A DNA stretch of 36,590 nt from Flavobacterium oncorhynchi. GTDB lineage: Bacteria > Bacteroidota > Bacteroidia > Flavobacteriales > Flavobacteriaceae. Under the pieces are notes generated by a model. The model made no database searches. It was not told the DNA's origin and saw nothing but the letters and a program-made list of their open reading frames with translations. Of this stretch, positions 30,891 through 36,590 are shown one piece after another; position 1 is the stretch's first letter, and the number at the start of each line of letters is the position of its first letter. Made by a program: the position numbers and the translations under genes. The DNA is taken from NCBI RefSeq assembly GCF_002217355.1, contig NZ_MUHA01000027.1:135244-171833 (forward strand), given 5' to 3'.

Positions 30891-32171
30891 TTATTCTATT
30901 CTGAAATTATCAGAAAGAACTGCGCCTTTTTTAATTACAACAATTCCGTCTTTTATGCTGTACAATTCATTGGTAAAATTGTCTAGATGTTTTCCGCCGC
31001 TAATATGAACATTGTTTCCAATTCTAACATTTTTATCGACTAAAGCATTCTTTATAAAACAGTTTTCACCAATTCCAACATGAATTTTATTAATTGTACT
31101 CTCATGATTTAGTTCGTCAAGATCCTGATAGAAATCATTCCCCATAACATAACAATTTTCAAGTACCGTCCCTACTCCAATTCTGGAACGAATACCAATT
31201 ACAGAACTCTTAATTTCTTTTGCATTTATAATACAGCCTTCAGAAATTAAGGATTGATCTACAATTGAATTTCTAAATTTAGAAGGCGGCAATAATCTCG
31301 GTCTCGTAAAAATTTTATTTTCATTATCGAATAAATTAAACTCTGGAATATCCGCAGTTAAACCAATATTTGCTTCAAAAAAGGATTCGATATTTCCAAT
31401 ATCAGTCCAATAACCTTCGTACTGATAACTCAAAATTTTATGCTTTCCAACGGCTTGCGGAATAATTTCTTTTCCAAAATCCTTTGTATCAGGATTTGCC
31501 ATTAATTCTTCTAGCAATGGCTTATTGAAAATGTAAATTCCCATTGAAGCTAAATATTTTTTGCCTTTTTCCTGCATTTGCTCACTTACTTCAGATTCCC
31601 AATCTGGCAGCAATGATGCGTCAGGTTTTTCAATAAAAGCTTCTATGCAGCTCTCATGATTCGTTTTTAAAATTCCAAACTCTGGTGCATCCTTAGCATT
31701 TACAGGAAGTGTTGCAATCGAAATAGCCGCATCGGCAGCAATATGAGCCTCCAGCATTTCATTAAAATCCATTTGATACAGTTGATCGCCGGAAAGAATT
31801 AATGCGTGATCAAAATCGTGTTTTAGAAAATGAGACATACATTGTCTAACAGCATCTGCAGTTCCTTGAAACCACGTTGGGTTATCTGGTGTTTGTTCCG
31901 CTGCCAAAATATCTACAAACGACTGGCTGAAAATACTAAAATTGAAGGTATTCTTGATATGCGCATTTAAAGATGCAGAATTAAACTGTGTTAGAACAAA
32001 TATTTTAAAAATATCCGAATTAATACAATTTGAAATAGGAATATCGACTAATCTATATTTTCCGCCAATTGGCACTGCAGGTTTTGATCTCGTTTCGGTT
32101 AATGGAAATAAACGTGATCCTTGTCCTCCTCCTAAAATAATAGCAACTACATTTTTCTTTTTAAATTTCAT
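30891..32171 (-). CDS. glgC: Glucose-1-phosphate adenylyltransferase
   Basis: 426 residues. It makes ADP-glucose from glucose-1-phosphate and ATP, the committed step of glycogen synthesis. The nucleotidyltransferase signature GGGQGSRLFPLTETRSKPAV lies near residues 14-33, with KYRLVDIPISNC after it. ALILSGDQLYQMD is the metal/sugar region, and a C-terminal left-handed beta-helix starts near RPRLLPPSKF. I chose ATG 32171 over 32180. The start overlaps the end of glgA by 11 bases, so translation is coupled. Allosteric properties cannot be read. Confidence 0.96.
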   Translation of the reverse strand: MKFKKKNVVAIILGGGQGSRLFPLTETRSKPAVPIGGKYRLVDIPISNCINSDIFKIFVLTQFNSASLNAHIKNTFNFSIFSQSFVDILAAEQTPDNPTWFQGTADAVRQCMSHFLKHDFDHALILSGDQLYQMDFNEMLEAHIAADAAISIATLPVNAKDAPEFGILKTNHESCIEAFIEKPDASLLPDWESEVSEQMQEKGKKYLASMGIYIFNKPLLEELMANPDTKDFGKEIIPQAVGKHKILSYQYEGYWTDIGNIESFFEANIGLTADIPEFNLFDNENKIFTRPRLLPPSKFRNSIVDQSLISEGCIINAKEIKSSVIGIRSRIGVGTVLENCYVMGNDFYQDLDELNHESTINKIHVGIGENCFIKNALVDKNVRIGNNVHISGGKHLDNFTNELYSIKDGIVVIKKGAVLSDNFRIE

Positions 32172-33588
32172 TTTTCTCAATTATTAGGTTGTATATCTCG
32201 ATGTATTCTTGGCAAACTCTTTCCCAGGAATGGTCAGCAGCCATTCCTCTTTCTAAAACTTTATTGAAATTTAATTTATTATTGTACAGCTTTACAGCTC
32301 GATTTATAGAATAACAGATATCTCCAACTGAAGCCTGATCATGACAAATTCCGTTTCCTTCATCTCCAAAATCAATAACCGTATCTCTTAAACCTCCAGT
32401 TCTCCTCACTATCGGAATTGTTCCATAACGCATCGCATACATTTGATTTAAACCGCAAGGTTCAACTCTAGAAGGCATTAAAATATAATCTGAACCTGCG
32501 TAAATCAAATGCGCTAATTCTTCGTTATAACCAATAAAAACATTGTAATTACCATTATAATCATTTCTTAATTGCACTAATTGTTCTTCTATAACTGCAT
32601 TTCCAGATCCTAAAATAAGAATATTGATATTTTCAAAATTTTCAGATAATGCTAAAGCAGATGCGTGAGGTAATAAATCTCCTCCTTTTTCCTCAAACAA
32701 ACGGCCTATAAAACTAAACAGCGGTTTTTGGGGATCTAAATCAAACTGTTCGCAAAGCTTTTCTTTATTCTTTTGTTTTCCTGCTTCAAAAGTTTCAATC
32801 GAATAATTCGTCGCAATCATTTGATCTTTTAAAGGATCCCAAACTTCTATATCAATTCCATTTAAAATTCCTCGTGACTTACTGCGAACTGATTTGAACA
32901 AAGGCTCCAAACCATTAGCGGCATGATTAATTTCATTTAAATAACTTGGAGATACTGTCGTTACAGCATTTGCACATTTCACACCAACTGCTAATGAATT
33001 AATCGAATTATTCCATTCTAAAAATCCAACATGCTTTAAATCAAATTCCGGCAAATAATGCAGCTTATCAAATCCAAACCATCCTTGATACAAACCATTA
33101 TGAATTGTAATTACCGTTTTTACATTCTTCAAACTATCATACTTGTAAGCAAATTGAATTAAAAATGGAATTAATCCTGTGTGATGATCGTGACAATTTA
33201 TAACATCTGGAATTGTATTTCTACAGATTATCCAATCTAAAACTGCTATCTGAAAAGCCAAAAAACGTTCTATATCATCTTCATAACCATAAACATTAGG
33301 GCGGTCAAATAATTCTTTAATTTCTACGAGATATAATTCATAACCCAATTTATTAGTCGTTTCTTTCAGGATGCTAAAGGGAAAATTAAAATTTCCAAGT
33401 TTAACCGTTCCCCAATGAACACATTCAAATTCATTCTCTTTTCTAAACTTAGTATCATAACAAGGAACAATTACTCGTACCTGATGACCAGCATTAGTTT
33501 GATATTTTGGCAATGCACCAACAACATCAGCTAAACCGCCAACTTTTGCCATTGGATAACATTCGGCACTAATATGAAATATTTCCAT
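32161..33588 (-). CDS. glgA: Glycogen synthase (ADP-glucose type)
   Basis: 475 residues from ATG 33588, the usual length for bacterial GlgA of family GT5. The N-terminus MEIFHISAECYPMAKVGGLADVVG-like block carries the ADP-glucose-binding KxGGLxDV motif. The C-terminal GT-B half has the FIGRLFEEKGGD and PSRVEPCGLNQMYAMRYG motifs with the catalytic Glu. A longer open frame reaches 33891 but has no family similarity and overlaps the divergent hydrolase gene, so it is rejected. First gene of the glycogen cluster. The 121-base divergent region upstream shows no perfect promoter. Confidence 0.96.
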   Translation of the reverse strand: MEIFHISAECYPMAKVGGLADVVGALPKYQTNAGHQVRVIVPCYDTKFRKENEFECVHWGTVKLGNFNFPFSILKETTNKLGYELYLVEIKELFDRPNVYGYEDDIERFLAFQIAVLDWIICRNTIPDVINCHDHHTGLIPFLIQFAYKYDSLKNVKTVITIHNGLYQGWFGFDKLHYLPEFDLKHVGFLEWNNSINSLAVGVKCANAVTTVSPSYLNEINHAANGLEPLFKSVRSKSRGILNGIDIEVWDPLKDQMIATNYSIETFEAGKQKNKEKLCEQFDLDPQKPLFSFIGRLFEEKGGDLLPHASALALSENFENINILILGSGNAVIEEQLVQLRNDYNGNYNVFIGYNEELAHLIYAGSDYILMPSRVEPCGLNQMYAMRYGTIPIVRRTGGLRDTVIDFGDEGNGICHDQASVGDICYSINRAVKLYNNKLNFNKVLERGMAADHSWERVCQEYIEIYNLIIEKNEI

Positions 33589-33709
33589 GTTAAAAATTAT
33601 AACAAATTGTGAATTATTTTTCAGCAGTCCTATATAAATAGCTACTTTTATGTTTTTTAAATTTAGCAAAAAATAAACAGAATTAAGCCCACAAGTAAAA
33701 TTTATTGAT

Positions 33710-34576
33710 ATGTCAAAAAAGACAAACAATCCTACTAAATCATTAAAAATTCCACAGTTTATTATTGTATCATGTAAAATTTGTGCTTTAATTTCATCTA
33801 AACTAGTAACATCATATGCTGCAAAACTATTTACTACGCCTATAAAACATAAAGTTCCAAAACGAGAATTCGAGATGGATAAAAAAAGCATCCAAAACTT
33901 AATCTATGTCCCAGAAATAAACAAAAGTGTTGTCACGTATGAATATGGTAAAAGTGTTCGCAAAATTTTATTAGTCCATGGATGGTCAGGACGTGGTACT
34001 CAATTGTTCAAAATAGCCGACGAGCTTTTGGACAACGGCTATTCTGTAGTAAGTTTTGATGCTCCCGCACATGGGAAATCAAAAGGAAATACGACGCTTA
34101 TGTCTGAATTTATTGCTTCTATACTAGAGATAGAAAAACAATATGGTCCATTTGAATTTGCAATTGGGCATTCTTTAGGAGGAATGTCAGTACTAAATGC
34201 AATTAAAGACGGCTTAAAAGTAAAAAAAGCGATTATAATTGGAAGTGGAGATATTGTTCAGGATATTCTAGATGACTTTGTCGCTAAATTAGGTTTAAAA
34301 CAAACCATAAGCGAACGTCTACGCGAGTTTTTTGAGAACAAATATAAAGTGAAAATGGATAATTTTTCGGCTTACAGAGCAGCTCAAAAAGTAAAAATAC
34401 CAGTTTTAGTTATACACGATAATGATGATCCTGAAGTACCTGTTAAAGCTGGAATTCATATTCATAAAAATCTTGAAAATGGAGAATTATTCTTAACAGA
34501 TGGTCTAGGACATAGAAAAATTCTAGGAAATCAAAATGTAATTAAAAAGACTTTACAATTCATCAAAAACTCCTAA
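33710..34576 (+). CDS. Alpha/beta hydrolase
   Basis: 288 residues. The alpha/beta-hydrolase fold is shown by the oxyanion motif VHGWSGRG (around 89-96), the nucleophile elbow GHSLGG with S155, the acid D240 in HDNDDPEVP and H268 in LGHRKIL. So the triad is complete. About 75 residues precede the fold, with a hydrophobic stretch (IPQFIIVSCKICALISSK) that may anchor it to the inner membrane. The substrate is unknown. It is transcribed divergently from glgA, and 50 bases before the endonuclease III-like gene. Confidence 0.87.
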   Translation: MSKKTNNPTKSLKIPQFIIVSCKICALISSKLVTSYAAKLFTTPIKHKVPKREFEMDKKSIQNLIYVPEINKSVVTYEYGKSVRKILLVHGWSGRGTQLFKIADELLDNGYSVVSFDAPAHGKSKGNTTLMSEFIASILEIEKQYGPFEFAIGHSLGGMSVLNAIKDGLKVKKAIIIGSGDIVQDILDDFVAKLGLKQTISERLREFFENKYKVKMDNFSAYRAAQKVKIPVLVIHDNDDPEVPVKAGIHIHKNLENGELFLTDGLGHRKILGNQNVIKKTLQFIKNS

Positions 34577-34626
34577 CTTTATAAGAATTAACGTTTTACC
34601 TTTTTAATTCAAAAAAAAGAAAAAAA

Positions 34627-35271
34627 ATGGATCTATTTGGAGAAACATCAAATTGGGAAACTAAATTAGAACCCATTTTAAAGAAATATAAAGGGAAGAA
34701 ACATCCTTTAGAATATCAAAACACTTACCAATTATTGGTTATGGTTGTTCTATCAGCACAAGATTCTGATGCAAATATCAATAAAATAGCACCTGCTTTA
34801 TTTGATAAATATCCAACATTAAATAGTCTCTCGAAAACAAATTTAGAAACATTCATTCCCTATATCAGTAAAGTTCGAAACTTCCAAACAAAAGCAAACT
34901 GGCTTTTAGAAATTGCAAAGACTATTCAAGAAGACAAAAATATTCCATTAACCATGAGCGGCTTAACAGCCTTAAAAGGAATTGGAAGAAAATCGGCAAA
35001 TGTAATTTTAAGAGAAACTAATAAACCAGCCGAGGGCATTATTGCCGATTTACATGTAATACGAGTAGCTCCAAGAATTGGAATTATAAAAGAAAGCAAA
35101 GACGGGAATAAAGTAGAAAAAGATCTCATGCAAATACTTCCTAAAAATATTTGGTCCGAAATTGGTATGGCTATATCTTTTCTTGGCAGAGAAACCTGCA
35201 GACCAAAACCTAAATGTGAAGAATGCCTTATAGCAGATATTTGCAACTATTATTTACACGAAATAATCTAA
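34627..35271 (+). CDS. Endonuclease III-like DNA glycosylase with 4Fe-4S cluster
   Basis: 214 residues, the usual Nth length. The helix-hairpin-helix LKGIGRKSANV holds the Schiff-base lysine K122, and the catalytic Asp is D141 (IIADLHV, in the place of VDTH in E. coli Nth). The cluster cysteines are C191, C197, C200 and C206, spaced C-X5-C-X2-C-X5-C rather than the canonical C-X6-C-X2-C-X5-C. It acts in base excision repair of oxidised pyrimidines or related lesions. It may be a second, divergent Nth-type enzyme. Its stop is only 4 bases from the stop of the convergent gene. Confidence 0.9.
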   Translation: MDLFGETSNWETKLEPILKKYKGKKHPLEYQNTYQLLVMVVLSAQDSDANINKIAPALFDKYPTLNSLSKTNLETFIPYISKVRNFQTKANWLLEIAKTIQEDKNIPLTMSGLTALKGIGRKSANVILRETNKPAEGIIADLHVIRVAPRIGIIKESKDGNKVEKDLMQILPKNIWSEIGMAISFLGRETCRPKPKCEECLIADICNYYLHEII

Positions 35272-35275
35272 AAAA

Positions 35276-35710
35276 CTACTTTCTTCTCGTATCAATTAAA
35301 TAAACAATCTTCCACTTCTCTTTTTCTTTAAATAATGTGAAAGTGTTTACGCCCGAATGACTTAATTTATCATTGATATAAAATTCATAAGGTGCCCAAA
35401 CATGTGCCATTGCACCATCAATTTGAATATTATAACTTAATATTTTTTCTTGAAATTTAGTAGTCTCTGGAATCGAAGCAATAGATTTATAAAACTCTTC
35501 TGCGCTTTCATTTGACAATTTGTTGCCTTTACTCTTACTTTCGCTTATCGATTGTAAAATAATTTTATCTCCACAAACTGATTTCAATTTAAGGGTGTCT
35601 TTTTGATGAAATCCTTCAAAAAATACATTAATACATTTTTGAACTTCTTGCTTTTGGGCATTAGATACTAACCCAAGGAATAGAAATAGTACAGCAATAT
35701 AACTTCTCAT
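35276..35710 (-). CDS. Secreted NTF2-like (SnoaL-type) protein
   Basis: 144 residues with a signal peptide (1 to about 18, FLGLVSNAQ), then one NTF2-like alpha+beta domain. The N-terminal helix with FFEGFHQKDTLKLKSV and the C-terminal strands AHVWAPYEFYI, VNTFTLFKEKEKWKIVYLIDTR are typical of the nuclear transport factor 2 / SnoaL superfamily. Members bind small ligands, and many are enzymatically uncharacterised. It follows the DUF1569 gene by 15 bases, so they are likely co-transcribed. Confidence 0.85.
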   Translation of the reverse strand: MRSYIAVLFLFLGLVSNAQKQEVQKCINVFFEGFHQKDTLKLKSVCGDKIILQSISESKSKGNKLSNESAEEFYKSIASIPETTKFQEKILSYNIQIDGAMAHVWAPYEFYINDKLSHSGVNTFTLFKEKEKWKIVYLIDTRRK

Positions 35711-35725
35711 AAAATTTCAATTTTA

Positions 35726-36178
35726 TTAAACCCCAAATTGTGAAAGATGATGCTCTAAATGTTTTGCAAACATATTATTCCATTCTTTTGAAGTCAATTT
35801 TCCAAAAGAGTGTGATTCTTTACCTTCGAATTCATTTGCGCCTAAAGTCTGAGTTCTAATCAAATAAGACACTAGTCTTTTCTTTTCAGTTTCAAAATCA
35901 CGATTTCCTTTAATTATAAATTGCGGTGCTGTTTGGTTGTTTTTAGGATAGGGTTTATCATCAACCACCTTACTTTTTACCAATAATTTTAGAATAAACT
36001 TCATAAAACCGTTTGGTTTTGGATGAACATCTTCATAAACCATTTCGTATGACACATTGCAATGCGCAAGCATTTGATCGACAGACATTTTACCCCAAAG
36101 ACCTTGTGAATCAGGCTTAAGATAATTTATTCTATTAATAAAATGATCACAATCTTCTTTTAAAAAAATATTTTGCAT
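35726..36178 (-). CDS. DUF1569 (DinB-superfamily-like) protein
   Basis: 150 residues from ATG 36178 (MQNIFLKEDCDHFI). It is cytoplasmic and mainly helical, with the DUF1569 pattern: WGKMSVDQMLAHC near residues 28-40 and the C-terminal WNNMFAKHLEHHLSQFG. The His residues in these motifs correspond to the metal-site His of DinB-like four-helix bundles. The family function is unknown. An upstream frame extension to 36235 adds only a hydrophobic AT-rich stretch and is rejected. Confidence 0.85.
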   Translation of the reverse strand: MQNIFLKEDCDHFINRINYLKPDSQGLWGKMSVDQMLAHCNVSYEMVYEDVHPKPNGFMKFILKLLVKSKVVDDKPYPKNNQTAPQFIIKGNRDFETEKKRLVSYLIRTQTLGANEFEGKESHSFGKLTSKEWNNMFAKHLEHHLSQFGV

Positions 36179-36302
36179 GATTAAAAACAGTATATAGTTA
36201 AATATGTAAAGTAAAAATATAAAATTTACGTACAAAATACTTACTTATTCTTTTATAATTTTAATTTTACCAATAGCAGTAATAAACTTTTGTTTTATAT
36301 CC

Positions 36303-36339
36303 AAAAAAAAACTTCAACTAGCAAAAGCTAATTGAAGTT
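36303..36339 (-). terminator. Terminator of the tRNA transcript
   Basis: On the minus strand AACTTCAATTAGC pairs with GCTAGTTGAAGTT around a TTTT loop (one U-G pair), followed by eight more T. It lies a few bases after the tRNA-Leu 3' end. Confidence 0.9.
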
Positions 36340-36343
36340 TTAG

Positions 36344-36429
36344 TACTCAGAGCGGGACTTGAACCCGCACGAACATTGCTGTTCACTGGATTTTAAGTCC
36401 AGCGTGTCTACCAATTTCACCATCCGAGC
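36344..36429 (-). tRNA. tRNA-Leu (anticodon TAA)
   Basis: An 86-base cloverleaf with a long variable arm, as in class II tRNAs. The acceptor GCTCGGA pairs with TCTGAGT (G-U at two places). The D-arm holds TGGTAGAC, the anticodon stem CTGGA/TCCAG encloses TTAAAA with anticodon TAA, and the T-arm GCGGGTTCAAGTCCCGC is perfect. The CCA end is not encoded. Confidence 0.96.
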
Positions 36430-36435
36430 ATTATG

Positions 36436-36508
36436 TGGTACCTCCAGGGATCGAACCAGGGACACATGGATTTTCAGTCCATTGCTCTACCATCTGAGCT
36501 AAGGTACC
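36436..36508 (-). tRNA. tRNA-Phe (anticodon GAA)
   Basis: A 73-base cloverleaf: acceptor GGTACCT/AGGTACC, D-loop AGATGGTAGA, anticodon stem ATGGA/TCCAT with loop CTGAAAA and anticodon GAA, T-arm CCTGGTTCGATCCCTGG. It lies 6 bases upstream of tRNA-Leu and is probably co-transcribed with it. The CCA end is not encoded. Confidence 0.96.
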
Positions 36509-36543
36509 GTTTTTGCCTAAAAAAATAAGCAAAATTTGAATAA

Positions 36544-36572
36544 AAAACCCCATTTCTATGAAACAGGGTTTT
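36544..36572 (-). terminator. Terminator of the gene entering from the right (probable rrn operon)
   Basis: Arms at 36544-36556 and 36560-36572 pair over 13 bp on the minus strand, with two G-U pairs, and are followed by T's. It lies just after what looks like the 5S rRNA 3' end. Confidence 0.75.
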
Positions 36573-36580
36573 AAAAGAAA

Positions 36581-36590
36581 GGCGACGACA
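36581..36590 (-). rRNA. Probable 3' end of 5S rRNA (partial)
   Basis: The last ten bases read TGTCGTCGCC on the minus strand, which I recognise as the typical end of Bacteroidota 5S rRNA. A terminator and tRNA genes follow. Only the tip is inside the window, so this rests on a very short match. Confidence 0.45.

Noticed and set aside
33589..33891. N-terminal extension of GlgA by 101 residues
   Set aside because: Glycogen synthases begin at the MEIFHISAE-like motif. The extension overlaps the divergent hydrolase gene and has no similarity.

Overview
The window is a stretch of low-GC chromosome from a member of the Bacteroidota, very probably a Flavobacterium or close relative. Four things point there. 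There is a type IX secretion gene (porQ). Several promoters match the Bacteroidetes sigma form TTTG-N19-TAnnTTTG. Shine-Dalgarno sequences are almost absent. The protein families are typical of the genus: M56 proteins with a plug-like tail, head-GIN/DUF2807, and YkuD_2 L,D-transpeptidases. No prophage, insertion sequence, CRISPR array or plasmid gene was seen. Every large gene looks intact.

Layout. 1-2239 (-): DUF1684 protein, TatD and TcdA, with dispersed repeats between and after them. 2338-3552 (+): an MFS transporter. 3723-7837 (+): a tandem duplication of a BlaI-type repressor plus M56 (BlaR1-like) membrane protein pair, behind a promoter overlaid by palindromic candidate operators. 7923-9031 (+): a 46-residue small gene and an RhtA-like exporter. 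9096-9650 (-): a secreted fasciclin protein. 9862-10380 (+): a lone ExbD-like protein that lacks the proton-path aspartate. 10657-12435 (-): rpsA, flanked on both sides by copies of a structured RNA-like repeat. 12918-13433 (+): a small HExxH protein. 13506-18006 (-): porQ, two tandem L,D-transpeptidases, cmk and a nucleoside-type MFS permease. 18162-20615 (-): lon.

20879-23851 (+) is an ECF sigma factor module: sigma, putative anti-sigma protein, DUF4097-like protein and DUF2807 protein. 23937-26246 (-): a UMF1-type MFS protein and an M48 lipoprotein peptidase. 26332-33588 (-): a glycogen cluster transcribed glgA-glgC-glgB-GH31 alpha-glucosidase. 33710-35271 (+): an alpha/beta hydrolase and an endonuclease III-like glycosylase. 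35276-36178 (-): an NTF2-like secreted protein and a DUF1569 protein. 36344-36508 (-): tRNA-Leu(TAA) and tRNA-Phe(GAA). The right edge appears to be the terminator and last bases of a 5S rRNA gene.

Points most worth a second look are the ExbD homologue with Ser in place of the essential Asp; the duplicated BlaI/M56 sensors that share an N-terminal half but carry unrelated C-terminal tails; the two RNA-like elements around rpsA that show a compensatory base change; and the ECF module ending in two repeat-built envelope proteins. Function calls rest on motif recognition by eye; no database search was possible.
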